Shown here: piece by piece, positions 1 to 10,882 of the stretch
Numbering within the stretch: position 1 is the first letter of the stretch
Layout of the letters: each line of letters opens with the position of its first letter
Assembly: GCF_028583425.1 (NCBI RefSeq)
Contig: NC_072796.1
Span: 142,795,464 to 142,859,463 of the forward strand
From: Eublepharis macularius
Lineage: Eukaryota; Chordata; Lepidosauria; Squamata; Eublepharidae
Direction of reading: 5' to 3'
Length of the DNA stretch: 64,000 bases
The notes under the pieces: model-generated
What the model saw: the letters and a program-made list of their open reading frames with translations, nothing else
What the model was told of the DNA's origin: nothing
The model's database searches: none
Program-made: the position numbers and the translations under genes

Positions 1-1459
1 GGCCCCTGCCCGGGGGTGGGGGTGGGCTCTCTGCCGACGGCTGGGGGTGGGGAAGGGGCAGAGAAAGAGCCTTCCAGAAGGGTCGGTGGTCTAGGATGGC
101 TGGGAGAGAAGCGTTTGGGAATCGCAGGGATATTCGGTGGAGAGGGCCTTTTCCAAGAGGCAAATATGCTCATGGATGGCACCCTGAACAGTGGGGGGTT
201 CTGGAACAAGTGGGCCAAACCACCAGTCAGGTGTGCATCCTTTGGTCAGTAAGTCGGTCAGTCGGTCGGTCTTTCTTTCTCCATCTCTCACACTCACACA
301 CAGACACAGAGTTTTTTTGAAAGAAAATCTGCAGGGGAAGGCTGGCATCTTGGGCAGAGAGAGAAAAGGGGGGATTCTTAACCCTTTTGCTGTCAGCCGT
401 TTGTCCCCTCAAAATTGTCCTTGTATTTTTTGTGTGTGGGGGGGGGGGAGACTCCTGGAGGTATTTTGATGTGAGAAATGACTGGCAGGGAAATGACTAA
501 CGGTGAAATCCTAAGCAGAGTTGGATTGCTTAGGATTTCATTGTAAAAGACCTGAAATTCCCTCCCCAATCAAGATTCCAGAATTCCAAGGGGGAAAGAG
601 TCGTGGAATGGAGCGGAGAGGTCTGGAGGGTTGCTTCCACATTGCGGGGAGAGGACTGCGTGTCCTGGAACAGCCTGGAGGGAGAACCCTTTGGTGACTT
701 CAGTGTCTCCCCCAGATCTGAAGGAATTATGGGGGGGGGGGCTCTTGCCTTCAAGACGGCTGAAATCCCACTTCATAAACTAGGGCAGGTTTCCAAGAAA
801 TATCTGTGTGTCTTGGGTGGGGCAGGGTATCGGCTGTAAAGGTGTAAGACCGGAGTCCCTCCCGACTCCTCTTCTTGACCCCCCTTCCTCACCAGCTGTT
901 GGGGGGGGCAGATGACAGGACTGTGGGAGAAGCCTGGGCTGCCGGGTCTCCTACTTTAGGGGAGATTTAAGAAATATGTTTAGAGACCCAAGTTGCCATT
1001 TCAATGGAAAGTTCTCAGCCAGCTGCACGTGGGACTGGGGGATTGTTCCAGGGCCGCAGGGTCCTAGAGAGCTGCAGGCAGGCGGGTTCATGATTTGGAA
1101 CAGGCCTTGTAGGGGGGAGAGGTTGGTGTTCCTGTCCAGTGCCACATCGGGCACTCTCTTGGTGTGGATCTGGGCACCCACTGCTTTGTGATACTTAGGT
1201 GCCCACGTGGGAAAGAACTCCGCACATCAGCCGGACGGCCCGAGTTGGGGGTGCCGCTGCAGCAGGTAGCCGGTTCCTTCTGCAGCCGATCCCTGCATGG
1301 TCCGCTGCCGTCTTCCCAAGTCACAAACAGTTCAGCTCCGCTCCGCTCCACGCCGCTGCTTGGTGCTGGCCCTCACACCCGCTTCCCAGCTTCACTGCTG
1401 CAACTGTGAGGGAGGGCATCGCCCCCTCACCCCCTCACCCCCTCTCTTTGCCTCTGCAG
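1..1459 (+). other. KIFC2 intron (5' edge of window)
   Basis: No exon of the kinesin can be recognised here; the reading frames present do not resemble a kinesin stalk or the start of a motor domain. The stretch is G-rich with several long G runs and a short GGTC/CTTT simple stretch near 240-285. It ends in a long C/T tract and the acceptor AG at 1458-1459. It is most simply the intron that precedes the P-loop exon. Confidence 0.6.
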
Positions 1460-4400
1460 GTCTTCCAGGAGATCGAGCCACTAGTCATGTCTTGTCTGAA
1501 CGGCTACAACGTCTGCATCTTTGCCTATGGACAGACGGGCTCAGGCAAGACCTACACCATGGAGGTAGGGGCTGGCCTTCTGCCCCGTAGCCTCTGCAGG
1601 CAGAACTACCCTTTGCACGTGCGCATCACGCCCACGGAAGCATGCGTGCATGGCCCACTGCCGTGCAGCCCCTTGCAGCAGCTCCCCCAAGTTTGTAGCC
1701 AAGAGACGTCTGCGGTGGGGGCCTCAGTATCTTAATATGCTTTTTATGAATTTGTAAATCCTCACTGTAGTGTGATGATGTTTTTGACTAATGTAATCCG
1801 CCCTGAGCCCAATCGCAGGGAGGGGCGGAATAGAAATACAATGAAATAAATAAATAAAGCTGGGTTTGAGTGCAGTGGGCACTTGACCTTGGCAGCCAGG
1901 GGCTTAGAAGGTGGATAAAGTGAAGGGAGAAAGAGAGCTTTTTCTTCGTCTCCCACAAGGCTAGAACTTGGGGCACCCCTTGAAGCTGATGAGCAGAAGA
2001 TTCAGGTACAAACAAGAATGCCTGGCCTGTGGAACTCCCTGCTTCTGGATGCGGCTGTGGCCATTAACGTAAAAGGAGGATCTATGCATTCCAGCAGCAG
2101 GGGCCATCAATGGCTTTTTGCTGTGAGGACGAAACAGAACTTCCATGTTCAGAGGCAGTTTGCCTCTAAGTAATATTTGAGGAAGGCAGTAATATTTGGG
2201 GAGGAAGTTTTGGGGCTCCGTGCCTTTCCTGGAAGCATTCTAGGGGAATCTGGCTAGCCGTACTCTGAAGCAGGGCGTTTGAATAGGAGACTATTAGTCA
2301 GGTCCCACGTGGCTGCTTGTGCGTTCTTAAAGATGGAGGCATGACCACAGGGCACAACTATAACCAGCTCCAGCACTGCGCAAGTTCAAGCCACTGCCCA
2401 GGCCACGGATGTGTGTCTGGCACTCCAATAAGCCCCAGACCCAGAATTGTCCCTTGTCCACTTTTCTGGCTGTTTTGCTGGTACTTGGCCTAAAAATAAG
2501 ATTAGGCAACTTCATGGAGGGTGGATCCACCCGTGGCTTTTTTAGCCACAAGGACTAAACGTGTGCGTATGTGGTGTGGTTCGGTGGAAGAGCATCTGCG
2601 TAGCATGCAGGTCTCGGGTTCAATCCCCGCCATCCCCATTTAAAGAGATCAGGGGGCAGCAGTTGTGAAAGACCTCAGGCTGAGAATCTGAAGAGCCGAG
2701 CCCCTGCTGGTCTCCCTCCACCATTGCCCACTGCGACATTTCATGTGTTGTGCCAAGGGTGTGCAAGATGCTGCTGTGACCTAGAGGTGCAGTAGAGAAC
2801 TTGAAGGGGGTTTTGTTACGAGAACAAGGAGTGGTGGTGAGTGGGCAGAGGGGTAGGAGGTGGTGGCCCCAGGAGGATTTGCTGGGAAGGAGGGCAGAGT
2901 TTCTAGGCTAAGACCCGGCTCCCGGTACGCCCCACTCTCCGTGGCTTTCCCTTGGGGCATAAATCTCAGGGCCCCTTCCTTGTGTTTGCTTCCAGGGTGT
3001 TCCCGACAACCCCGGGATCAACCAGCGGGCACTGCAGGCCCTCTGTCGAGAGATGGAGGCCAAGGAGGGGGCCTGGAAATACACAGTCAGCCTCAGTATG
3101 GTGGAGATCTACAATGAGGCAATTAGGTAAGGGGGCTCCCGAATGCTCCAGGGGTCTCTTCAGAAGCGTCCGTTGCAGCACTGCGCGCAACAGCACAATT
3201 GCAGTCGCTGGCAACAGAGTTGGCTTGTCCGCACAGGAAAACTCCGTGGCAAATGATCGCTATAGCATTGTGTTAGTTCAGCATCCGGTGATGTGTGGGT
3301 GCAGCCCCCATTCTCCCGGGGAAGGCTCATTGCCGCAAGCCTCTTTGATGTCTGGAGGCAGCTAAAGGCCACTGGGGGGAAATGGAGAAATCCTTGGCCC
3401 TGAGAGGCCATGGCCAAAACGGTACGAAGGAAACTCTTCTTGCCTTTCATCTGTCGGCCATGGCTCTGCCACAAGGAAAATGCATCCGTTTCTTGGGCTA
3501 GTCCCATGCCCTTGAGCCTACAGACACTGTGATATTTTTTTTTGTCTTTGTAAAGCACGTGAGTCGAGGCAAATTGCTACAGTCAGGCTTTCCCCTCCAA
3601 TCCTTTCTATGACGCTGAACCTGGATGCCTTTAGGGGATAGCAAGACAGTCCATAAATCAGCTAACTGTAGATGCTGACATGAGCAGAGGAGTTTGTCCT
3701 CTCTTCTGGGTTGCTTCTCATTTTAACCTCTCCCAGTGAGAAGAGGTCGACTGTAAGAGCATGCACGGCTGGACTTCACTGTGAAATCGTCTTTTCTTTG
3801 CTGGCCATGAAGGTTACCTTCTGATGCACATCGTTCGCACTAGAAGTGGGTTGAACCCTGCAAATGCCACTGAAAGGGCAGCGAGACCTAATTTGTGCTA
3901 ATGACTGGGAAGTTAATTGATCCAGAATAAAATGTTTAAGATGGGAGGAATCATTTCTGCGACCTGAGAAAATTTACAGTGTTCCCAAAACTTTTCCAGC
4001 TGGGAAGGCTGTTAAGACGTGCTGGGGAGATGCTGGTCTGCCTTTAGTGACCCTAAAAGAGGGTTGGGTGAGTGATGAAGACAGAACAGGAGGCAGCTGT
4101 AGCAGTTAATGTAGCCAAAGGGAGAATGAGCTATATCGTGACTGCCCCTCACTGCACCATTGCACAGCATAAATGCTGTATGGCTGGGTGTGAGCTCCAG
4201 AATGTCGCAAACTCCCAACACTGCAAACTCTCAGCAGGGCAAATCCCCTTATGCGCCCATTCCCCAGTCCCTGGCAGTTTCAGACCTGTCCTGCCACCAT
4301 GGTTGGTTCTGCTGGGGGGCGGGCCCTGTGTGCGTGAGGCATGGAGGCCAGCTGCCTTTCAGGGGTAATGGAAGAGAGACGCTACTCTGGTGGTCCTGAC

Positions 4401-7400
4401 CAGAGAGCACCCCCTGGAGGGAGCGGGGGGGGGGTCAGATCTGAGTCCCAGGGCCTCTCCTTTCGCTCTTCCTCTCCAGGGATCTCCTTGCCAAGGATCC
4501 CCAAGAGAAGCTGGATATCAAGTTGAACCCGGACGGGAGTGGCCAGTTGCACGTCCCAGGCCTGACCAGCGTGGAAGTGCGCAGCTTCCGAGAGATCAAA
4601 AAGGTATGGGTGTGAGGTTCGGAAGAGGCCAGGTGGGGGCTTTGGGATCTCTTTAGGGCCTTCGGCCCACCCTCCCATGGTACTAGCACCTGGGAATCTG
4701 TTTTAAGTTTGGAGATTCAGCGTCACATCTTCGATTTGCCATGAGGACTGCAGGGTGGCCTTTTAGCAAAGCCGAGCCCCACAGGAAACAATCGCTTTGA
4801 GCCAAGGAGTGGGGCAGCCAGAAATGTAGTGCTGTGTGCACATTTGCCAAGGCTTGGAAAACCCTCTCCCCCCCCCATGTTTGGGCATCTTAGCCGTTGT
4901 CTCCTTCCTTGATTCCTCCCATAGCATCAGTGCTGTCCTGTGCGTACTTACTCAGGAGCAGTTCCCAGTTAGCCACCTGAGTGAATGTGCACAACATTGA
5001 GGCCCCAGAACAAGTACGTCTTATGCAGATAATGAGATGGCTTTGCGGGGTGATTCTCTGACAGCGATTCTGCAGTGAGAATCTCTGGGAGGTTCACCAA
5101 AAGCCGAGCCTAAGTCCCATCCAGAAACATCCACGAATCATTGCAAGTCTTTTTCCAACTGGGATGGCACTTGGCTTCATTTTCTCCCTCCAAATTGCTT
5201 CCAGCATCGTGGGGTCACATCCTGCCAGGCCTTGGGCCTCAGTGGTCAGTTGCCCTAACCTTTTAGGTGCTGTGGCCTCTTCTCCCAGCTATAACAAAAT
5301 ATTTTAATTGAATGATCACAGTGGAAACGTGTCAGAGAAGGCGGGCGTTGCGTGCTTCAGTGAATTATTTCATAGAATCACAGAGTTGGAAGTGGCCATA
5401 CATACCTCCGAGTCCAACCCCCTGCCCAGTGCAGGATCAGCCTAAAGCATCCCTGACAAATATTCCTCCAACCTCTTCTTGAAAACTGCCAGTGAGGGGG
5501 AGCTCACCACCTCCCTAGGCAGCTGATTCCACTTTTGAACTACTCTGACTGTGAACTATTTGCCCATTTAAGCAACTGAGAGTAGGTGTCTGGCCCTGGG
5601 TCATTCGAGCACCTGAAGGAAGGAGCAGCCCCTCCTTGCATGACTTCTGACAGGTGGAGCCAGGCTATGATGCAATTTCTAAGAAGCATGTTTTTGGAAA
5701 ACGTGTTATAACCCAAGCATTGAAGTCCAGTTAACCAAACAAAAGCTGGAAGCAGTCCAGCCTTCCCTGTGAAAATGGGTCTAGACAAACTCAGTGGATA
5801 AGTCCATGGTGGCTAAGCAGAACCTCCATGTTCAGAGGCAGCGTACCCCTGAATGACAATTATTGAGCGGGGCCTTTAGCCTTCTACTGTAGGAACCAGC
5901 TTGCTGGACAAGATGGCTCCCATTGGGTCTGATCCTGCTGGGCTCTTCCCTCCCAGTGCCCTGTGGTTGTGGCAGCTGCTCTGAGGATTGCGCACGGGCT
6001 GATTGGGGGGGGTTGGCAACCCACTCCCTCTCCCTAAGGCTGATGTGGCACCCCCCCCTTGCTCTGGCCTCTCAGATGCTGTCCCTGGGGAAGCGGAACC
6101 GGGTGACATCTTCCACCAACATGAACGAGCGAAGTTCCCGCTCCCATGCTCTGCTCACGGTTACCATCACCAGCACTGAGCTGTCCAGTGGCACCAAGGT
6201 CACAGGTACAGCCGCCTGCTCCTGGGATCCCATCTGGACTGGGCCAGCACCCTCCCCCCCCCCAAACACACCCACCCACCAAAGGTGGAAGGCTCTCACT
6301 TGTGGAGCATGGGCGGGTGGGCACCTCTGAATTGAAGTGGAAATGTTCAGAGCCTCCTGGGGTCGCTGGCACCTTTGGTCTCTGACCTTTCAGCCAGGAT
6401 GATTTTACAGCCTCGTTTTTGTGCGAAGGAAAACGCCTCTCCTTCAGAGGGGGTGGGAACAGGCAGGGGGCATCTGCCCAGCCTGGCAGCCCTCGGTGGT
6501 TCCTGGGGGAGAGCATGGGCCTTCCTGGCACGTGGCCGGTACAGAGGGAGCCAGCACCTGCCCAGCCACCGGCTACGGCTCCACAGGGAGGCTTGCAGCA
6601 CTGAGAATTGTGTTTGCAGAGATGCCTGGAACGGTGGCAGAGCTCTGGCTTGGGATAATGTTCTTGGGAGGTTTGGGAGCAACATCTGGGGAGGGTGGGC
6701 TTTGGGGGGGGGTATAGTGATGTAGAGTTCATCCTCCAAAGCTGCCATTTTTCCCCAGGGGAACTGAGCTCTGTGTTCTGGAGATCAATTGCATCTCCAA
6801 GAGGTCTCCTGGCCCCGCCTGGAGGCTGGCAACCCTAGCCGTAGTGCCCTGGTTTTTCAGTGGCGTGTCTCCAGATACTGCTGAGTGCCTCTCGCTGTCT
6901 TCCGTGCTCCCTGCCCTTCTCCCGCTGCTCACCCCGTATCCGCCTCCCTGCATCCTGCTGAGCGCGTTCTTGGGGCTCCGGTGGTGGCCGCCTGCAGCAG
7001 GTGCATCGGAAAGGCCCCAGCGGGAGCGCCCCCAGCTCAGGCCTGCCCCTCCTTCCCCGCCAACCTCTCCTCTCCTCACTCCAGGGAAGCTGAATCTGGT
7101 AGACCTGGCCGGCTCCGAGCGGGTGTGGAAGTCCGGCGCGCAGGGGGAGCGGCTGAAGGAGGCCCAGAACATCAACCGGTCCCTGCTGGCCTTGGGCGAG
7201 GTGATCCAAGCGCTGCGGGCCAAGCAGGCCCACGTGCCCTTCCGCAACTCCAAGCTCACCTACCTGCTGCAGGACTCCCTGGGCAAGGGCAGCAAGACCG
7301 TCATGATGGTGCAGGTGAGGGGCAGCACCGGGCCAGGTGTGCGGCTCCCTCCGGGTGGGCTCAGGCTGGGATGCGTGGCACAGAGAGGCCGTGGGGAGGA

Positions 7401-7758
7401 GGGCCTCTTGCCCCTGCTGGGAGGACTTCCCACCGGCCCGTCATCTTCATCCTGTGTGCAGGCTATGTTAGCCGGTAGTTGCAAAATAGTCAAGAGTCCA
7501 GTAGCACCTTTAAGACTAACCAACTTTATTGTAGCATAAGCTTTCGAGAGCCACAGCTCTCTTCGTGACGATGCATCTGACGAAGAGAGCTGTGGTTCTC
7601 AAAAGCTTATGCTTCATCCTCTTGGTTTTCAGATTTCTCCATTGGAGAAGAACGTGGGGGAGTCCATCTGTTCCCTCAAGTTCGCCCAGCGGGTGTGCAA
7701 AGTGGAGCTGGGCCCAGCCTCCCGACGCATCGACGCATCGGCCCAGCGGGACGTCTGA
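1460..7758 (+). CDS. KIFC2: C-terminal kinesin motor (KIFC2), last six exons, 5' partial
   Basis: Minus-end-directed kinesin-14 motor that uses ATP to move along microtubules. Six exons join with matching phases: 1460-1564, 2996-3126, 4480-4603, 6076-6205, 7085-7314 and 7633-7758 (846 nt, 281 residues plus stop), all GT-AG. Visible motor motifs are the P-loop GQTGSGKT (1529-1552), switch I NERSSRSH (6124-6147) and switch II DLAGSER (7102-7122). The chain stops soon after the conserved VELGP, so the motor lies at the C-terminus as in the KIFC group. KIFC2 is preferred over its paralogue KIFC3 because FOXH1 follows directly, as in human, and because of a tryptophan just after switch II (ERVWKSG; human KIFC2 ERAWKAG from memory). 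Much of the rest reads more like KIFC3. The tail is far shorter than the proline-rich tail of human KIFC2. Start and stalk lie outside the window. Confidence 0.88.
1735..1858 (+). mobile_element. LINE 3' end (L2/RTE-like tail)
   Basis: The segment ends with the 'ccgccctgagc ... gggcggaatagaaata' pattern and an (AAAT)n-like tail, typical of the 3' ends of lizard L2 or RTE LINEs. Only the 3' end is present. It sits in the intron after the P-loop exon. Confidence 0.5.
1970..2190 (+). mobile_element. CR1-type LINE fragment
   Basis: Contains 'tgtggaactccctgcttctgga' type sequence (the CR1 ORF2 end, WNSLP) followed by 'cttccatgttcagaggcag', a 3' segment seen again at 5809-5845. This is a divergent, 5'-truncated CR1 copy in a kinesin intron. 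Confidence 0.5.
2575..2710 (+). mobile_element. tRNA-derived SINE
   Basis: A tRNA-like head: A-box-like 'ggttcggtggaagagcatc' and B-box-like 'gggttcaatcccc'. It is followed by a non-tRNA body resembling the copies at 30925 and 63525. The head is the common lizard type related to alanine/arginine tRNA; it is not a functional tRNA because the tRNA fold is not completed. Confidence 0.6.
3127..4479 (+). other. KIFC2 intron, mostly unique sequence
   Basis: Bounded by donor GTAAGG at 3127 and an acceptor AG at 4478-4479. I see no confident repeat, RNA gene or extra exon here. Confidence 0.5.
5367..5545 (-). mobile_element. CR1 LINE 3' end, reversed
   Basis: Starts with 'catagaatcacagagttgg' and runs through 'gtccaaccccctgcccag', the reverse complement of the well-known CR1 3' end (compare the + copy ending near 12755). 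The reversed C-terminal ORF2 sequence follows up to about 5545. Confidence 0.8.
5785..5870 (+). mobile_element. CR1-type 3' fragment
   Basis: Carries 'gcagaacctccatgttcag', shared with the fragment at 1970-2190. Short and divergent; same orientation as the host gene. Confidence 0.4.
6655..6838. mobile_element. MITE with GGTTGCCA/TGGCAACC ends (left end degraded)
   Basis: The right end reads 'cctggaggctggcaaccc' and the body shares 'ccaaagctgcca' and 'ctggagatca' blocks with the fuller copy at 51655-51872. The left inverted end is not clear. It lies in the intron before the switch II exon. Confidence 0.55.
7462..7612. mobile_element. Palindromic MITE beside the last KIFC2 splice acceptor
   Basis: A copy of the family seen many times in this window: a left arm from 'gttgcaaaatag' through 'agcataagctttcgagag', a centre near 'gatgcatctgac', then the complementary right arm. 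Here the right arm stops at 'agcttatgct' (7612), only about 20 nt before the acceptor AG at 7631-7632; the outer right arm is missing. The branch point of this intron must lie inside or next to the element. Confidence 0.85.
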
Positions 7759-8324
7759 GCCCCCAGAGCCACATCAGTGGCTGATGACTCGGAGAGCAAC
7801 CAGAGACCTTGCGCAGAGAGAGGCTGGTCCTGAGCACAGAAGAGACCCACCCCGCCCCATTCAGCATGAGTGCCCATTCTCCCCGCTATCCCACGGGGGC
7901 TTGGGAGTCGCAGCTGCATAGAAAGCAGCTCCTCGTGGCTCTCCCCCCCCTCCTCATTTTGCATTGTACTAAGAACCCCAAAGCCTTTTCCAGCGAGGTT
8001 CTTGGTGCTACTAGAGGGCCACACCTCTCTGCCCGGCGTCTTGCTGGCTTCCCTTCTCCCCTCCCAGAGGACAGGGGCACCATTCACTCCTGCCTGTTGC
8101 TGGGGAGTTGCTGCGGTTTTGGCCACTCCTACCCCAGTTGTAGTGTCCAGTGACACGGGCACGCGAGGCCCTTCTGGACCAAGATCCTGACCTGCATGTC
8201 TGAATGCATGTGCCCGGCTCTCTCCCCGGGCCTTGTGCTTAGGGAGGGACCTCCCTCTTGTCTGCCTGGTCCCACGTTTTACAAGTCCTGCTCAGAATAG
8301 CCAGCTGCAGAATAGATTGAGCTA

Positions 8325-8475
8325 CTGTCGCATTGTGGTTAAGTAGCTGGTTCGAATGCTGCTACTACCATGAACTCTGCAGGTGGCCTTGGGTGGGCCA
8401 CTTTTCTCAGCCCAGTTCCCCAGCAGGAATAATGATAACACTGACTTTCTTGACTGCTCAGAGTGGGCACTCATC
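8325..8475 (+). mobile_element. Degenerate tRNA-derived SINE
   Basis: Has the 'tgtggttaag...ggttcgaatgctg' head and the 'ccttgggtgggccact...' body of the lizard SINE, with decay in both promoter boxes and a truncated 3' end. Confidence 0.45.
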
Positions 8476-8511
8476 TGTCAAGAAGGGATGTATACAAGTG
8501 CAGTGGTTATT

Positions 8512-8716
8512 ATTGTAAAGAGTCCCGTAGCACCTTTAAGACTAACCAACTTTATTGTAGCATAAGCTTTTGAGAACCACAGATGTCTTTGTCAGATGCA
8601 TCTGACATAGAGAGCTGTGGTTCTCGAAAGCTTATGCTACAATACAATAGGTTAATCTTAAAGGTGCTACTGGACTTTTTACTATTTTGCAACTACAGAC
8701 TAACATGGCTGTTACT
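8512..8716. mobile_element. Palindromic MITE copy
   Basis: Left arm starts in 'gtaaagagtcccgtagcacc', the centre is 'cagatgcatctg', and the right arm runs to 'ctacagactaacatggct'. Both arms are nearly complete, so a transcript would fold into a hairpin of about 90 bp. Confidence 0.85.
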
Positions 8717-10680
8717 ATTCACGGGGGCTTGCAGTCAGGCCAGTAGAATGTAGCCCCAGAGGTGAACTGCCACTCAAGCAGGTCTTAGCTGGGGATTCCA
8801 GTCCAGCTCGGGGTCCCGCACTGGGGCCTTTCCACTCGACTTCTGCAAACTCCCTTCTGTGCTCGTATCCAGGGTGATTCAAGAGCAGGATTTGGGGCTT
8901 GCAAATAGATTGCATGGGGGCACTTCCAAGCCCCCTGAGTGATTACTCTGACACCAGGGAAAATGAGAGGGGGGGGTCACCTCCCTTTCCTCTTGGCGGA
9001 TATCCAAGCCTCCTTTCCTGTGGCACTCTACCCAGCTCCCCCCCCCCCCGCCGTTTTCTGTTCCTTAAACCAGAATTCAGCTTCCTGCAGAGGCTCCCTT
9101 TACCCCACCCCGCCCTAGAAAAGGCTGCTGCTCTCTGGCAGTCCTCTTTGGAGGCACCCCTTTTGGGCTTCTTTGGGGCAGTGCTTGCCCTCATTGCAAG
9201 GAAGAGTTCCTTTCCCCCCAATGTTAAGGCTCCCCCCACCCTGGTGTGGCCCAGCGTCCCTCTTGCGTTCAACCTGTACTTGGGACCAGTGGAGAGGGGG
9301 AAAGGAGGCTGTGTTGCTCGACTCATTTTCCAGCCTCCCTCTCTCCTGACCGGCTCCGTCCTAAGCGGATCCCATTGCTGGCTGCTTTCCAAGGCAATAA
9401 ATGGGAGTCCTGGCACCCTCTGCTGTCTTCTTGACTCTGCGCCTTTTGGACTCGAGTCTAAAAACCTGCAGGGCTCTATTCACCCTTCAAAAGGCACAGG
9501 GCGGCTTCTGGAGAGAAATCGGTCCTACCAGCTGCCTTCTGCCAAACCTCTCTCCTTCTATACCATTGCACCAACTGAGCATGTTTGGCCCATCGTCCAA
9601 GCATCTGAATCAGGTTCCTGAGAGTCACATCCTATGCAGAGCAGCTCTTCTCATTGAATGTGCCCCTCCCTTAATCTTTATTTGCCCTCCAAGGACCCTA
9701 GGCAGGCACGGGGCAGACGGATCTCAGGGTAGGCTTGCCACTTCTCCTGCCTCGGGCGGGCAGATGCATGCCTTGCTTGGGGCGAAGGGCCTTGCCAGGA
9801 TCTGTCCCCCTGAGGTCAAAAAAGCCTCCCAAGTGCACCTGCTAGCTGAAGCCAAGCAAGGCTGTAGCGGGGGCTCTGAGGAGAGACTTCCCCCTATGAA
9901 GAAGAAAGATGGGGTTGACTGGTAAGAAATGCCTTGCTAGAATTGGACACAGCAGCAGTGTGTGCCGCCCTCTGGCTTCCAGGCTTCCCCCCACCCCATG
10001 TTGCCTAAATCTGGCAATACCACAGCTGGAGGATGGGCGGTCGGCCCCCCCCCAAACCGCAGTTATGGCCGTGTCCTGATCCTGGCCCCAGAATGGGCCT
10101 TCGGTGACTGCTGCAGTGAAACCGGCTTCTTTGGCATCCGTTGCTGCTTTCACAAGCGAGCGGAGCCTGCGAAGGAGCCATCCAGTCAGCTGCTCCCATC
10201 ACCCCCACAACACTTCCTAGTGTGAAAGAAACCCACAGCCCTGTTGTCATTGAGAGAATATATTTTGTGCAGCTCCAAAGGCAAGACATGGGATCAAAAC
10301 GGTATGCCTAGAGAAGGCCCTGCCTGCAGGCTTACAGTCTAAACACAACCTGAAACGTGGAAGAAACACGGAGGGGAGATGAGCACAGCGCTGGGAGGCC
10401 TGCCGGAGCACCAAGGACTCTGGAAGGCCGGGACGGCGGAAGGGCCTGGCCCAAAGGAGAGGATCGGTTCCCTGCAGGGGGAAGGGGGGGAAGCAGCCAC
10501 TGGCCATGGAAGTCACACACCCCACAAGGCCACTTTTGTGTGCAAGTAAAAGACGGTGCATTTCCTCCTGTTGAATTCCCTGGGGGAGAAACCAGTAATG
10601 TTCAAAGCCAGAGGCAAAAAGGTGCTCTTGGTGTCGCGCTGGTAAGGACACACATAATATAATGAATATAATTCCAGGGG
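8717..10680. other. KIFC2-FOXH1 copy A spacer
   Basis: GC-rich, largely unique sequence with several open frames but none resembling a known protein. No repeat is recognised with confidence. It holds the tail-to-tail region of KIFC2 (+) and FOXH1 copy A (-). Confidence 0.4.
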
Positions 10681-10682
10681 GT

Positions 10683-10800
10683 AAGCTCTGTTAGTTTGTT
10701 GGAGCAAAACTACACTGGAATCTGCTAGCACCTCAAAGACTAACCAAGTTGATTTTGGCCTGAGCTATGAGCCGCTTCCTCAAAAGCACAGAGAAGGGAG
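10683..10800. mobile_element. Old relative of the palindromic MITE
   Basis: Shows 'gctagcacctcaaagactaaccaa' type sequence and 'cctcaaaagcacagagaag', matching the family layout with many substitutions. It probably belongs to an older subfamily, like 14775-14985 and 17102-17300. Confidence 0.5.
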
Positions 10801-10882
10801 AATTTTCAAAGCATCCTGAGTGGAGTCTACCAGCGACCGGTGTGTTTGCTCCCTCCTCTTTCAGCCTACGGGCCATTGCTCT

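Larger units (their letters stand above)
7759..9401 (+). other. Probable KIFC2 3' UTR and downstream flank
   Basis: After the stop there is no AATAAA until 9396-9401, so the 3' UTR may run that far and include a SINE-like stretch (8325-8475) and a palindromic MITE (8512-8716). The end point is an inference from the first consensus hexamer seen and could be wrong if a variant signal is used earlier. Confidence 0.35.

Noticed and set aside
1199-1735. 178-codon frame spanning the P-loop exon
   Set aside because: Only 1460-1564 is exon; the rest is read-through of intron on both sides.
2578-2640. tRNA gene
   Set aside because: A and B boxes are present but the sequence continues as a SINE body and the acceptor stem does not close.
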